DNA of 64,000 nt from Sphingomonas quercus (GTDB lineage: Bacteria; Pseudomonadota; Alphaproteobacteria; Sphingomonadales; Sphingomonadaceae). The position numbers and the translations under genes are program-made. This document shows, in pieces, positions 9,981 through 19,865 of the stretch. Location: the NCBI RefSeq assembly GCF_018863195.1, contig NZ_JAHKRT010000001.1, forward strand, positions 434,001 to 498,000, written 5' to 3'. The notes under the pieces were generated by a model. The model did not search any database. It was not told the origin of the DNA and saw only the letters and a list, made by a program, of their open reading frames with translations. How positions within the stretch are numbered: position 1 is the stretch's first letter; every line of letters begins with the position of its first letter.

Positions 9981-10885
9981 CAGAAATAGCCCTCCTGCTT
10001 CTTCTTTTCCATCGAGGCGGACTGATCGTGATCGATCGCTCTCCCCTGCCGCTCGGAGGTGGTGGCGAGCAGCATCTCCTGGATAACCTCGGACAAGGTG
10101 GCCGCCTCGCTCTCCACCGCGCCGGTGAGCGGATAGCAGCCGAGGGTGCGGAAGCGGATCGAGCGTTCCACCGGCACCTCCCCCGGCTTCAGCGGAAAGC
10201 GATCGTCATCGACCATCAGGATCAGTCCGTCGCGCTCCACGGTGGGGCGCTTCGCTGCGAAGTAGAGCGGCACGATCGGCACGTTCTCCAGCTGGATATA
10301 TTGCCAGATGTCGAGTTCGGTCCAGTTGCTGATCGGGAAGACGCGAATGCTTTCGCCCTTGGCCTTGCGGGCATTATAGAGGTGCCACAATTCCGGCCGC
10401 TGGTTCTTCGGGTCCCAGCGGTGATTGGCCGAGCGGAAGGAGAAGACACGCTCCTTGGCGCGGCTCTTCTCCTCGTCGCGGCGTGCGCCGCCAAAGGCCG
10501 CATCGAAGCCATATTTGTCGAGTGCCTGTTTCAGCCCCTCGGTCTTCCACATGTCGGTGTGCAGCGCCGAGCCGTGATCGAACGGATTGATGCCGCGCGC
10601 CTGCGCCTCGGGATTGTGATGGACGAGCAATTCCATGCCGCTCTCGGCGGCCATGCGATCGCGGAGCGCGTACATGTCGCGGAACTTCCACGTCGTATCG
10701 ACATGCAGCAGCGGAAAGGGCGGCGGCGACGGGAAGAAAGCCTTGCGCGCCAGATGCAGCATCACCGCCGAATCCTTGCCCACCGAATAGAGCATCACCG
10801 GCCGCTCCGCCTCGGCGACGACCTCGCGCATGATGTGGATGCTCTCGGCCTCGAGCCGCTGGAGATGGGTCAATGCTGCGGTCAT
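9980..10885 (-). CDS. cysD: Sulfate adenylyltransferase subunit 2
   Basis: 301 residues of the PAPS reductase/ATP pyrophosphatase fold, with the PP-loop [14 protein letters not shown] near residue 35. Typical CysD segments are [27 protein letters not shown] and [14 protein letters not shown]. It forms APS from ATP and sulfate together with CysN. The start ATG (10885) overlaps the cysQ stop by four bases, and its stop overlaps the cysNC start, so the three genes are translationally coupled. Confidence 0.96.
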   Translation of the reverse strand: MTAALTHLQRLEAESIHIMREVVAEAERPVMLYSVGKDSAVMLHLARKAFFPSPPPFPLLHVDTTWKFRDMYALRDRMAAESGMELLVHHNPEAQARGINPFDHGSALHTDMWKTEGLKQALDKYGFDAAFGGARRDEEKSRAKERVFSFRSANHRWDPKNQRPELWHLYNARKAKGESIRVFPISNWTELDIWQYIQLENVPIVPLYFAAKRPTVERDGLILMVDDDRFPLKPGEVPVERSIRFRTLGCYPLTGAVESEAATLSEVIQEMLLATTSERQGRAIDHDQSASMEKKKQEGYF

Positions 10886-11700
10886 GCTGCGGGGTCCGTA
10901 TAGAATTGGCGCAGGGCCGGCGCCGGCGCGCCGCCGGTGGCGACGAAGCCGGGATTGCGATAGCCGGGCTTGCCATAGACGAGCGCGGCGCCGTCCAGGT
11001 CGAAGGTCATGCCGCCGGCGGCGCGCAGGATCGCGTCGCCCGCTGCCGTATCCCATTCCATGGTCGGCCCGGCGCGGGGATAGAGATCCGCCTCGCCTGC
11101 CGCCACCAGCAGGAACTTGAGCGACGAGCCGACCGACAGCCGCTCGCCCGCGCCGCAATGATCCAGATAAGCGTCGGTCTCGGGCGTGCAATGCGACTTC
11201 GAGGCGACGGCACGCGGGCTTCCGGCGGGCTTGCCGCAGCCGAGCGGCGCCGCCGGGCCGAGCACGCCCGCCGCCGGCAGCGCCGCCGAGCGCGCCAGCC
11301 GGCTCGCCACGTCCGCCCAGTAGATGCGGCCGCGCGCCGGCGCATAGACCACGCCGATGACCGGCGCGCCCTTCTCGATCAGCGCGATGTTGACGGTGAA
11401 GTCGTCGCCGCCGCGTACATATTCCTTCGTCCCGTCCAGCGGGTCGACGAGGAAGAAACTGGCGCAGGGCTCGGGTACGAAACCGGCCGCCGCCGCCTCT
11501 TCCGCGACCACCGGCACGCCCGGCGCGGCCGTGGCGAGATGGCGCAGGATCACCGCCTCGGCCTCACGATCGGCGGCGGTGACCGGGGACAGATCGGCCT
11601 TGTGCTCGGCGGTGATGCCGGCGTCGCGATGCCGCATCACCACCGCGCCGGCCTCGGCGGCGGCGGCGATCAGCGCATCGATCAGGGCGGTGGAGGTCAT
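10882..11700 (-). CDS. cysQ: 3'(2'),5'-bisphosphate nucleotidase CysQ
   Basis: A protein of about 272 residues of the inositol monophosphatase-like family. It shows the metal-binding motifs [28 protein letters not shown], and the late [16 protein letters not shown]. It hydrolyses PAP, the by-product of PAPS use, so placing it first in the sulfate-activation operon makes sense. The start is uncertain: ATG at 11700 fits the family N-terminus, but in-frame ATGs at 11715 and 11727 would add 5 or 9 residues. None has a strong ribosome site. Confidence 0.92.
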   Translation of the reverse strand: MTSTALIDALIAAAAEAGAVVMRHRDAGITAEHKADLSPVTAADREAEAVILRHLATAAPGVPVVAEEAAAAGFVPEPCASFFLVDPLDGTKEYVRGGDDFTVNIALIEKGAPVIGVVYAPARGRIYWADVASRLARSAALPAAGVLGPAAPLGCGKPAGSPRAVASKSHCTPETDAYLDHCGAGERLSVGSSLKFLLVAAGEADLYPRAGPTMEWDTAAGDAILRAAGGMTFDLDGAALVYGKPGYRNPGFVATGGAPAPALRQFYTDPAA

Positions 11701-11826
11701 CACGGTTCCGGTCATATTGGGCCGCATCTACACATCTGGAGGGGCGGCAGGGACATGAAAAACTTGGGGGTGGCGAAGCCGAGGCTTCACGATAGCTTGG
11801 CTGGAGAATTCAATCGGACGGCCATC

Positions 11827-12486
11827 ATGATTCGACGCATCCTCGCCATTGCTGCCTCGCTCTGCCTCGCCACAACCGCCATCGCGCAGGAGCCGGCGCC
11901 CGCCCCGGCGCCGGCGCCCGCCGCCGCTCCCAGGCCGGCGACTGTGAAGGTGACGCTGCAGACCAGCGAGGGCCCGATCCTGCTCGAGCTGGAGAGCGAG
12001 CGGGCGCCGAAGACGACCGCCAACTTCCTGCGCTATGTCGACCAGAAGCGCCTCGATGGGACCAGCTTCTACCGCGCCGTGCGCACCACGCCCGACCCGC
12101 TGCCGGAGGGGATGAAGGAAAGCGGGCTGGTGCAGGGCGGCGTGCGCTTCGACCCCAAGCGCGTGCTGCCGTCCATCCCGCACGAGCCGACCACCCAGAC
12201 CGGCCTCTCCCATGTCGACGGCACCATCTCGATGGCACGCAACGCGCCGGGCTCGGCCAATGGCGATTTCTTCATTGTCGTCGGCGACACGCCCTCCATG
12301 GACGCCGATCCCAGGCTGCCCGGAGACAATCTCGGCTTTGCCGCATTCGGCCATGTCGCCGAGGGCATGGACGTCATCCGCAAGATCCTGCTCGCGCCGA
12401 CCTCGCCGACCGAGGGCGAAGGCGTGATGAAGGGCCAGATGCTGAGCCCGGTGGTGAAGATCATCACCGCGCGGCGCACGCAATAA
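11827..12486 (+). CDS. Periplasmic cyclophilin-type peptidyl-prolyl isomerase
   Basis: 219 residues. A signal peptide (to about residue 21) and a Pro/Ala-rich linker are followed by a cyclophilin domain with EGPILLELESERAPKTTANFL, FYRAVR, HVDGTISMAR, GDFFIVVGD and FAAFGHVAEGMDVI. The bacterial cyclophilin core is present, with ASN/DFFI replacing the longer SQFFI form. It probably assists folding in the periplasm. It diverges from cysQ; a perfect 14-base palindrome GAAGCCGAGGCTTC (11775-11788) lies in the gap, of unknown use. Confidence 0.9.
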   Translation: MIRRILAIAASLCLATTAIAQEPAPAPAPAPAAAPRPATVKVTLQTSEGPILLELESERAPKTTANFLRYVDQKRLDGTSFYRAVRTTPDPLPEGMKESGLVQGGVRFDPKRVLPSIPHEPTTQTGLSHVDGTISMARNAPGSANGDFFIVVGDTPSMDADPRLPGDNLGFAAFGHVAEGMDVIRKILLAPTSPTEGEGVMKGQMLSPVVKIITARRTQ

Positions 12487-12542
12487 GGCGCGCCCTTATC
12501 GAGGCGAAAAAGCGGTCGCCGGGGGGGAGGCATGGTGATGAA

Positions 12543-13082
12543 ATGGCAAGGGATGAAAGGGATGAAGTCGCCGTCACCTTCGGCGTGACGCCGCTCATCA
12601 GGCTCAAACGCTACACGACGGTCGTTCATGTCCGCAAAAGCCGACTGGCCTTCGCGATAACCCTGCCGCTCCACGTCACCGGCTACGCGCTGCCCCTCAT
12701 TGCTTTCGGGCGGATGCGCGGCTTCCCCTTTCCGGGGCTGGCCAATCACACCGGCGTCGTCCTGCTCGGGTCGTTCTGCACGGTGGCGATAATGTTCGGG
12801 CTCTTCATCATCGGCAGGCGCGAGGTCATCCCGACCGCCGACCTCGACCGCGCGGGCGTGAGGTCCCTGCCGACCTACACCTATACACTGCTGTTCTGGG
12901 CGCTGGTGATGCTCGCCGCGGCGTTCTGGCCGGCAGGCATTAGCGGCCCGCCCGGCCAGCCCGCCAATGCCGCCGCCGCCGAGGCTCAATTCGCGCCATA
13001 CCCCCCGCCCAGCGCCCGGATCAGCGCCACCGCCGCGCGCATCCGGCTGGTCTGCACGGTGAGCAGGTCCTGCGCGGACTGA
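12543..13082 (+). CDS. Small putative membrane protein, 3' end antisense to the efflux gene
   Basis: 179 residues with three likely transmembrane segments: roughly 35-55 (LAFAITLPLHVTGYALPLIA), 68-89 (GVVLLGSFCTVAIMFGLFII) and 110-128 (YTLLFWALVMLAAAFWPAGI). Codons are GC-rich at third positions like the neighbours, and GGGGGGGAGG lies about 12 bases before the ATG. No family is recognised. The last 32 codons overlap the convergent outer-membrane efflux gene by 97 bases and look like low-complexity read-through, so the functional part may end near residue 145. Confidence 0.55.
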   Translation: MARDERDEVAVTFGVTPLIRLKRYTTVVHVRKSRLAFAITLPLHVTGYALPLIAFGRMRGFPFPGLANHTGVVLLGSFCTVAIMFGLFIIGRREVIPTADLDRAGVRSLPTYTYTLLFWALVMLAAAFWPAGISGPPGQPANAAAAEAQFAPYPPPSARISATAARIRLVCTVSRSCAD

Positions 13083-14398
13083 AGGGCAGCGGTCTGCGCC
13101 GTCACCACGTCGAGATAATCGGATGCGCCGTCGCGGTAGCGGGTGATGGCAAGGTCGCGAGTGCGCTCCGCGGCGAGCACCGCGTCGCGCTGGTCGCTGG
13201 ACTGGGCGGCGAGGTAGCGGCTGGCCGCGAGGCCGTCCTCCACGTCGCGAAAGGCGGTGAGCACGGCCTGGCGATATTGTGCGGCCGCCTCGTCATATTC
13301 GCCGCGGCTGATACCGAGGCGCGCGCGCCGCGCGCCCCCGTCGAACACCGCCAGCGCCGCCTGCAGCGGGCCGAGCGCCCAATAGGTCGCCGGCGTCGAA
13401 AACAGGGCGCCGGATACCGCCTCGAACCCGCCCGATCCGCCCAGCGTCACATTGGGGAAGAAGGCAGCGCGCGCCGCGCCGATGCGGGCATTGGCGGCGA
13501 ACACCCGGCGCTCGGCGGCGGCGACGTCCGGCCGGCGCTGCAACAGCTCGGACGGCGCACCGGCAGGCACCGGCGGCGGATCGAGCCGCTGGTCGACCGG
13601 CGCCAGCGCGAACACCGACGGGTTGGCGCCGATCAAGGCGGCGATCTCATGCTCGACCGCGGCACGGCTGGCAGCGACGGCGGAGAGCTGGGAGCGGGCA
13701 TCGGCCAGCACCGTGTCGGCGCGGCTGACATCGAGTCCGGACGCAACCCCGCCCTCGTGCCGCGCCCGGGTCAGCTCCTGCGCGCGGCCGAACGCCTCGA
13801 CCGTCTGGTTGAGCAGGGTCGCCTGGGCGTCGAGGCCGCGCAGCCGGTAATAGGCATCGGCCAGCGCGGTGTGCAGGCTGAGCCGTGCCGAGGCGAGGTC
13901 GGCGGCGCTCGCCTCCGCATCGGCGCGGTCGGCGCGCACCGAATCCCGGATGCGGCCCCACAGGTCGACCTCGTAGCTGAGCGACCCGCCGACGGTGACG
14001 TCGGTGAAGGTGCTGGCCGCGCTGGCATTGGGCCGCCGCGCCGACTGGCGCTCCCGCGACACGCCGCTGCCCACCGACAGGCTCGGATAGAGATCGGCGG
14101 CGGTCAGCCGCGCATTGGCGCGCGCCTGTTCGAAACGGGCGAGCGCGGCGGCCAGCGTCGGGCTGCCCGCCTCGACCCGGGATTCGAGATCGTTGAGCAC
14201 CGGGTCGTTGAAGATCGTCCACCAGTCGCCGCGTGGCGCGGCATCCTGCGGGGCGGCGGCGGACCAGCCGCTTGCCTCCTTGAAGGCGGCCGGCGCGGTG
14301 GCGGCGACGGTTGCCGGCGGCACATAGGTCGGCGCCATCGAGCATCCGGCAAGCAGGCCCGCAACGAGGCCGGCAATCGCCTTACTTGGCCGCCGCAC
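12986..14398 (-). CDS. RND efflux outer-membrane lipoprotein, NodT family
   Basis: About 470 residues of the TolC-like NodT/OprM family. The signal peptide ends in a lipobox (LLAGCSMAP), so the Cys is probably lipidated. Two repeats of long helices and barrel strands follow (SYEVDLWGRIRDSVRADRADAEAS; late FDGGARRARLGISRGEYDEA). It is the exit duct for the adaptor and permease encoded upstream. The GTG at 14396-14398 with GGGGG in front is preferred; it overlaps the adaptor gene by 17 bases. An ATG at 14428 lies deeper inside the adaptor gene and has no ribosome site. Confidence 0.9.
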   Translation of the reverse strand: MRRPSKAIAGLVAGLLAGCSMAPTYVPPATVAATAPAAFKEASGWSAAAPQDAAPRGDWWTIFNDPVLNDLESRVEAGSPTLAAALARFEQARANARLTAADLYPSLSVGSGVSRERQSARRPNASAASTFTDVTVGGSLSYEVDLWGRIRDSVRADRADAEASAADLASARLSLHTALADAYYRLRGLDAQATLLNQTVEAFGRAQELTRARHEGGVASGLDVSRADTVLADARSQLSAVAASRAAVEHEIAALIGANPSVFALAPVDQRLDPPPVPAGAPSELLQRRPDVAAAERRVFAANARIGAARAAFFPNVTLGGSGGFEAVSGALFSTPATYWALGPLQAALAVFDGGARRARLGISRGEYDEAAAQYRQAVLTAFRDVEDGLAASRYLAAQSSDQRDAVLAAERTRDLAITRYRDGASDYLDVVTAQTAALQSAQDLLTVQTSRMRAAVALIRALGGGYGAN

Positions 14399-15533
14399 TG
14401 CCGCCCCCCACGCGCACCTGGTCGCCATTGTCGAGCGCGTCCGGCGGAGAGTTGATGACCCGCTCATTGCCGGCAAGCCCCGAGGTCACCTCGATCTCCG
14501 CGCCCTCGTCGCGACCGACCGTCACGGTACGGAGCTGGACGCGGCCATTGGCGTCGACCACCGCCACCTGCGGCCCCTCGTCCTTGAAGATCAGCGCCGT
14601 CGACGGCAGCTTCATCGTGCCCGCGGCGCTCGAGAAGGGGAACTGGACCTGGGCATAGGCGCCCGGCTTCAAGGCGCCGTCGCGGTTGTCGGATTGCAGC
14701 TCGACGAGCACCGTGCCGGACTGCTGGTCGACGGCGCGGGCGGTGCGCGTCACCTCGGCGGCGAATTTGCGACCCGGATATTCGGGGAGCGTCAACGTCG
14801 CCTGCAAGCCGGTATGCACCTCCGCCGAGAAGCCCTGCGGCACGCGGACATAGGTGCGCATGCGATGCACGTCCGAGACGGTGAACAAGGGCTGGGCGGC
14901 GGCGCTGCCCGCGGTGACCAGCGCGCCGATCTGCGCCGAGCGGCTGGTGACGACGCCGGCGAACGGGGCCTCCAGCCGGGTGAAGCCGGTCAGCGCCGTC
15001 AGCCGGCGCACATTGGCGGCCTGGGCGTTGGCGACGGCGGTCTTGGCGGCATAGTCGCCGGCCTTCTCGTCGGCTTCCTGCTGCGACACTGCATCCTTGG
15101 CGCGCAGCGTCTTCCAGCGTTCCGCCGTCGTCTGCGCGAGCCGCTGCTCGGCGAGCGCGGTCTGGTAATCGGCATGGGCCTGCTGGAGCTGCTGCTCGAT
15201 CTCCGGCGCGTCGAGAATGGCAAGCGTCTGGCCGGCCTTCACATTGTCGCCGATATCGGCCAGCCAGCGGCGCACATAGCCGTTGGAGCGCGCGTAGATC
15301 GGGGCGGTGTTGAACGCCTGGACGTTGCCCGGCAGCGTCAGCCCCTCGCCGGTCTTGCTGCGGCTCGGCGTGATGATGTCGACGGTCGGCACTGCCGCAT
15401 CCGCGGCGGTGGCGATCAGCGCGTGATCATTGCTGTTGCGCGCCGTGATACCGGCGGCGACCACCGCGATCGCCAAGACCGCCGCGCCGATGCCGGCGAA
15501 TTTCAGGTTCCGGGATTGCCGCTCGTCAGACAT
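14382..15533 (-). CDS. RND efflux periplasmic adaptor (membrane fusion protein)
   Basis: 383 residues with one N-terminal membrane anchor (GIGAAVLAIAVVAAGITA). The biotinyl-lipoyl halves frame a helical hairpin: ARSNGYVRRWLADIGDNVKAGQTLAILDAPE, then helices to about residue 180, then TRLEAPFAGVVTSRSAQIGALV. Beta-barrel and membrane-proximal domains follow. It links the inner-membrane pump to the NodT channel. The ATG overlaps the permease stop by 8 bases. Confidence 0.92.
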   Translation of the reverse strand: MSDERQSRNLKFAGIGAAVLAIAVVAAGITARNSNDHALIATAADAAVPTVDIITPSRSKTGEGLTLPGNVQAFNTAPIYARSNGYVRRWLADIGDNVKAGQTLAILDAPEIEQQLQQAHADYQTALAEQRLAQTTAERWKTLRAKDAVSQQEADEKAGDYAAKTAVANAQAANVRRLTALTGFTRLEAPFAGVVTSRSAQIGALVTAGSAAAQPLFTVSDVHRMRTYVRVPQGFSAEVHTGLQATLTLPEYPGRKFAAEVTRTARAVDQQSGTVLVELQSDNRDGALKPGAYAQVQFPFSSAAGTMKLPSTALIFKDEGPQVAVVDANGRVQLRTVTVGRDEGAEIEVTSGLAGNERVINSPPDALDNGDQVRVGGGSAAAK

Positions 15534-18500
15534 GGGTGGGGGCAAGCTCCTGAGCAGGGGTTTTCGCTACGCGGCCATGGCGGTGGACGAAGCTGAACAC
15601 GGCGGGCACGAAGAACAAGGTCGCGACGGTCGCCACCAGCAGGCCGCCGATCACGGCGCGGCCGAGCGGCGCATTCTGCTCGCCCCCCTCGCCGAGGCCG
15701 AGGGCCATGGGCAGCATGCCGATCATCATCGCCAGCGCCGTCATCAGCACCGGGCGAAAGCGCACTGTCCCGGCCTCGAGCGCCGCCTGGAAGGAGTCGC
15801 CGAGTTCGGCGAGCCTTTCGCGCGCGAAGCTGACGACGAGGATCGAATTGGCGGTGGCCACACCCATGCACATGATCGCGCCGGTCAAGGCCGGCACCGA
15901 CAGGGTGGTACCGGTGATGAACAGCATCCACACGATGCCGGCGAGCGCGCCCGGCAGCGCAGTGATGATCACGAACGGATCGAGCCAGCTCTGGAAGTTG
16001 ACGACGATCAGCAGGTAGATCAGCACGATCGCCGCCGCGATGCCGAAGCCCAGGCCGGAGAAAGCGGTGGTCATCGTCTGGTACTGGCCGCGCAGCGTCA
16101 CCGTGACGCCCTGCGGCTTGTCCTTCTCCATCGACTTGATGATCCGGCGCACGTCATTGGCGACGGCGCCGAGGTCGCGGCCCTGGGGCGTGGCGTAGAT
16201 ATCGACCAGCGGCTGGATGTCGTAATGGCTCACCACCGGGTTGGTGTTCGTGCGGCGCACCGTGGCGAGGCCCCCGAGCACCTGCGACACCTTCGCGTTC
16301 GCACCCGATACCGGCACGTTCTGCAGCTCGCTGATCGAGCCGATGCGGTATTCCGGCGTCTGCGCGACGAGCGCGTAGGAGACGTTGTTCTCCGGGTTCA
16401 GATAGAAGACCGGCGCGGTCTGCGAGGTGCCCGCAAGCGAGCTGGCGAGGCTGTTCGTCACGTCGCGCTGGGTCAGGCCATATTGGCCGATGCGGCTGCG
16501 GTCGACATCGATGTTGAGCTGCGGATAGCGCGCCGATTGCTGGATGCGCGCATCGGCAAGCCCCGGCACGGCGCGGATGCGGCGCAGCAGCTTCTGGGCA
16601 TAAGCGAGGTTGGCCGAGCCCTTGCGGCCGGCGATCTGCACGTCGATCGGGGCCGGCGCGCCGAAGTTGAGGATCTGGCTGACGATGTCCGCCGGCAGGA
16701 AGGCGAAGGTCGAGCCTGGAAAGCTCTTCGGCAGCTCGCGGCGGAGCGTCGCGACATAGTCGGCGGTCGGCGCGTGCTCCTTGTTGAGCGTGATGAGGAT
16801 GTCGCCGTCCTGCGGGCCGATCGTGCCGGTGTTGTTGTAGGCAGTGTTGAGGCCGCTGTTCGGCAGGCCGACATTGTCGACGATCGTCGACAGTTCGGCG
16901 CCCGGGATGATCTGGCGGATGCGGCGGTCGATGCGGTCGAACTGCGCCGCCGTCTCCTCCACGCGCGAGCCGATCGGCCCGCGCACATGGATGGCGATCT
17001 GGCCGGCATCGACGTTGGGGAAGAAGTTGCTGCCGAGGAACGGCACGAGCAGGAACGACAGCAGCACCACCGCCATGAAGCCGGCCATGAACGGCTTGCG
17101 GCTCCTCAGCGCGCGGGTGAGGAGATCGCCATAGCCGGCGCGCACCTTCTCGAACCGTGCCTCGAAGCCGCGCTGGAAGCGGACCAGAGGATTGCGCGAC
17201 GTGGTGCTGCCGGCGGCATGGGCGTCCTCGCCGGGCTTGTGCGGCTTCAGAAGATACATCGCCATCGTCGGCACCAGCGTGCGCGACAGGATGAACGACG
17301 CGATCATCGCGAACACCACCGACAGCGCCATCGGCACGAACAGGAAACCCGCCACGCCCGGCAGGAAGAACATCGGCACGAACACGATGCAGATGCACAG
17401 CAGCGAGACGAACGCCGGCACCACGATCTGCGCGGCACCGTCCATGATCGCCTCCAGCACGCCCTTGCCATGCTCCAGGTGCCAGTTGATGTTCTCGATC
17501 GTCACCGTCGCATCATCGACGAGGATGCCGACGGCGAGCGCGAGGCCGCCCAGCGTCATCACGTTCATCGTCTGGCCGAATACCGACAGCGCGGTGATCG
17601 CCGCGAGAATGGCGAGCGGGATCGAGATGGCGATGATCACCGTCGAGCGCCACGACCCGAGGAACAGCAGGATCATCAGCGAGGTGAGCGCGGCCGCGAT
17701 CGCGCCTTCCTTCACCACGCCTTCTACCGCCGCCTTCACGAACAGCGACTGATCGCCGATGAACGCCACCTGCAGCCCGTTGGCGAGGCCCTCGACGATG
17801 TCCGGCACTTTGTCCTTGACGCCCTGGACGATGGCGAGGGTCGAGGCGCTGCCGTTCTTGAGGATCGACATCAGCGCGGCGCGCTGGCCGTTGACGTGGA
17901 CGACATTGGTCTGCGGCGCGCTGCCGTCGCGGACATTGGCGACGTCGCGCATGTAGATGGTGGCGCCGTTCACCACCTTCACCGGCAGGTTGTTCAATTC
18001 GGCGATCGAGCCGGGCGCGTTGTTCAGCTTGACGCTGTACTGGTAGCTGCCAATCTTCACGAAGCCGACCGGATTGATCTGGTTCTGCGCGGCGAGCGCG
18101 GCGCCGACATCCTGGGCGGACAGGCCCTTGGACTGCAACGCCTCGGGATCGATGTCGATCTGGATCTGGCGCTGCCGCCCGCCATAGGGGAACGGCATCG
18201 CCGCGCCCGGGACCGTGACCAGCGCCGGGCGGATCTGGTTGTTGCCGAGATCGAACAGGGCCGACTCGCTCAAGCCCTTGCCGGACAAGGCCAGCTGGAT
18301 GATCGGCACGGTGGCGGCGCTGTAGTTGAGGATCAGCGGCGGGTTCACGCCCGGCGGCATCTGGCGCAGCACGCTCTGCGACACCGCCGTCACCTGGGCG
18401 TTGGCGGTGCGGATGTCGGCGCCCGGCTGGAAATAGATCTTCACCACGCCGATGCCCTGCATCGACTGGCTCTCGACATGCTCGATGTCGTTGACCGTGG

Positions 18501-18720
18501 TGGTCAGCGTGCGCTCATATTGGGTGATGATGCGGCCGGCCATCTCGTCCGGCGCCAGGCCCGAATATTGCCACACCGCCGCGACCACCGGCACCCGGAT
18601 GTCCGGAAAGATGTCCACCGGCATGCGCGCCGCCGACAGGATGCCCGCGATGGCGATGAAGATCGCCATGACGATGAACGTCAAGGGTCGCTGGAGCGCT
18701 ATACGGACAAGGGCAATCAT
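15526..18720 (-). CDS. RND efflux permease (HAE1/AcrB-type)
   Basis: 1064 residues, the normal length for AcrB-like pumps. It opens with a first transmembrane helix (MIALVRIALQRPLTFIVMAI) and carries two large periplasmic loops. The proton-relay aspartates are in GILVDDATVTIEN at about residues 401-402. The late segment PALTGAIMCMGVATANSILVV matches the TM10/11 region. It exports substrates by proton antiport with the adaptor and NodT genes downstream; the substrate is unknown. Three-gene operon, divergent from a LysR regulator. Confidence 0.94.
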   Translation of the reverse strand: MIALVRIALQRPLTFIVMAIFIAIAGILSAARMPVDIFPDIRVPVVAAVWQYSGLAPDEMAGRIITQYERTLTTTVNDIEHVESQSMQGIGVVKIYFQPGADIRTANAQVTAVSQSVLRQMPPGVNPPLILNYSAATVPIIQLALSGKGLSESALFDLGNNQIRPALVTVPGAAMPFPYGGRQRQIQIDIDPEALQSKGLSAQDVGAALAAQNQINPVGFVKIGSYQYSVKLNNAPGSIAELNNLPVKVVNGATIYMRDVANVRDGSAPQTNVVHVNGQRAALMSILKNGSASTLAIVQGVKDKVPDIVEGLANGLQVAFIGDQSLFVKAAVEGVVKEGAIAAALTSLMILLFLGSWRSTVIIAISIPLAILAAITALSVFGQTMNVMTLGGLALAVGILVDDATVTIENINWHLEHGKGVLEAIMDGAAQIVVPAFVSLLCICIVFVPMFFLPGVAGFLFVPMALSVVFAMIASFILSRTLVPTMAMYLLKPHKPGEDAHAAGSTTSRNPLVRFQRGFEARFEKVRAGYGDLLTRALRSRKPFMAGFMAVVLLSFLLVPFLGSNFFPNVDAGQIAIHVRGPIGSRVEETAAQFDRIDRRIRQIIPGAELSTIVDNVGLPNSGLNTAYNNTGTIGPQDGDILITLNKEHAPTADYVATLRRELPKSFPGSTFAFLPADIVSQILNFGAPAPIDVQIAGRKGSANLAYAQKLLRRIRAVPGLADARIQQSARYPQLNIDVDRSRIGQYGLTQRDVTNSLASSLAGTSQTAPVFYLNPENNVSYALVAQTPEYRIGSISELQNVPVSGANAKVSQVLGGLATVRRTNTNPVVSHYDIQPLVDIYATPQGRDLGAVANDVRRIIKSMEKDKPQGVTVTLRGQYQTMTTAFSGLGFGIAAAIVLIYLLIVVNFQSWLDPFVIITALPGALAGIVWMLFITGTTLSVPALTGAIMCMGVATANSILVVSFARERLAELGDSFQAALEAGTVRFRPVLMTALAMMIGMLPMALGLGEGGEQNAPLGRAVIGGLLVATVATLFFVPAVFSFVHRHGRVAKTPAQELAPTHV

Positions 18721-18772
18721 CGGAATAAACTCCCGCGTACCGCTCCGATGCGTTGGGCTGCACTATGGCGAC

Positions 18773-18789
18773 GGCCCCGATGCGGGGCC
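18773..18789 (-). promoter_or_regulatory. Leader hairpin of the RND operon
   Basis: GGCCCC, a five-base loop, then GGGGCC, about 52 bases before the permease start. It would form a stable stem in the operon's 5' leader. No function can be assigned from sequence. Confidence 0.3.
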
Positions 18790-18810
18790 GCCCATATCAT
18801 GGAGTGTTGA

Positions 18811-18824
18811 TGTTGCAATGCAAC
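18811..18824. promoter_or_regulatory. Candidate LysR operator upstream of the RND operon
   Basis: GTTGCAATGCAAC (18812-18824) is a perfect 13-base dyad; with the preceding T it contains T-N11-A. It lies in the 165-base gap between the permease gene and the divergent LysR gene, where an operator shared by both would be expected. Confidence 0.5.
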
Positions 18825-18885
18825 TCACCTAATCGCACGTCCAATACATGATTCGGCTTGATTAATAGCATCGGCGAATGGATCG

Positions 18886-19773
18886 ATGGAACTGCGCCAC
18901 ATCCGCTATTTCGTGACTTTGGCGGAAACGCTGCATTTCGGTCGCGCTGCGGATCTGCTCGGCATGTCCCAGCCGCCGCTCAGCCAGCAAATTCGTGCGC
19001 TGGAAGAAGAGCTTGGCGCGCGCCTGTTCGAGCGAACCAGTCGCCGCGTGCGGCTGACCGAGGCTGGCCAGCTGTTCCTCGCCGAGGCCGAACGGCTGCT
19101 CAACCAGGCCGATCGCGCCGCCGCAGTGGTACGCCGCGCCGCCCATGGCGAGCGCGGCCAGCTCAAGCTGAGCTTCACCGCATCGGTGCCGCTGGTGCCC
19201 AAAGTGGTCAACGCGGTGTTCGCATTCCGCAACGCTTATCCGGAAGTGCGACTCGATCTTACCGAGATGACGCGCAACGCGCAGCTCGCCGGGCTCGAGG
19301 CGGGCGAGCTGTGCGTCGGCTTCGTGCGCGGCTTCGATCCCCCGCCGATCGCCGACCATCTGACGATGGTCACCGTGCTGGAGGAGGGGCTGGTCGTGGC
19401 GATGCATCGCGACGATCCGCTGGCCCAGCGCAACGGCGCCATCTCGATCGCCGATCTCGCCCATTCCGCCTTCGTCCTTTACGAGCGAGATCTCGGCGCC
19501 GGCTTCAACGAGCATATCGATCTGCTCTGCCAGGCGGCCGGGTTCCGCCCGCGCGTGGTGCAGGAGACGCGGGGCCTGTCGATGCTGCTCGGCCTCGTCG
19601 GCGCGGGGCTTGGCGTCACGGTGATCTCGCGGTCGCTCAGCGCGCTCGGGCTCGAGAACGTCGTCTATCGCCCGCTGGAGGGAGGAGGCACGATCAGCCG
19701 GCTGTGGATGGTGCACCGCACCAGCCCGGGCTCGACGAGCAGCAACTTCATCCGCCTCGTCGGCCAGAGCTAG
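18886..19773 (+). CDS. LysR-family transcriptional regulator
   Basis: 295 residues. It has the standard N-terminal helix-turn-helix (MELRHIRYFVTLAETLHFGRAADLL, MSQPPLSQQIRALEEELG, LFERTSRRVRLTEAG) and a substrate-binding-like effector domain. The N-terminus resembles the BenM/CatM-type aromatic-responsive LysR group, but the ligand cannot be read from sequence. Divergent placement next to the RND genes suggests it controls drug or solvent efflux. A good terminator follows the stop. Confidence 0.9.
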   Translation: MELRHIRYFVTLAETLHFGRAADLLGMSQPPLSQQIRALEEELGARLFERTSRRVRLTEAGQLFLAEAERLLNQADRAAAVVRRAAHGERGQLKLSFTASVPLVPKVVNAVFAFRNAYPEVRLDLTEMTRNAQLAGLEAGELCVGFVRGFDPPPIADHLTMVTVLEEGLVVAMHRDDPLAQRNGAISIADLAHSAFVLYERDLGAGFNEHIDLLCQAAGFRPRVVQETRGLSMLLGLVGAGLGVTVISRSLSALGLENVVYRPLEGGGTISRLWMVHRTSPGSTSSNFIRLVGQS

Positions 19774-19797
19774 GCGGGTCGCAAAGCCCGCTTTTTT
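19774..19797 (+). terminator. Rho-independent terminator after the LysR gene
   Basis: GCGGG (19774-19778), loop TCGCAAAG, CCCGC (19787-19791), then six T residues. It starts immediately after the LysR stop codon. Confidence 0.75.
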
Positions 19798-19865
19798 GCC
19801 CGGCGCATCTTGCATCGGGCAGGCCGCATGCCATCCTTACGACATGGCTCACCCCTCGGATCGTT

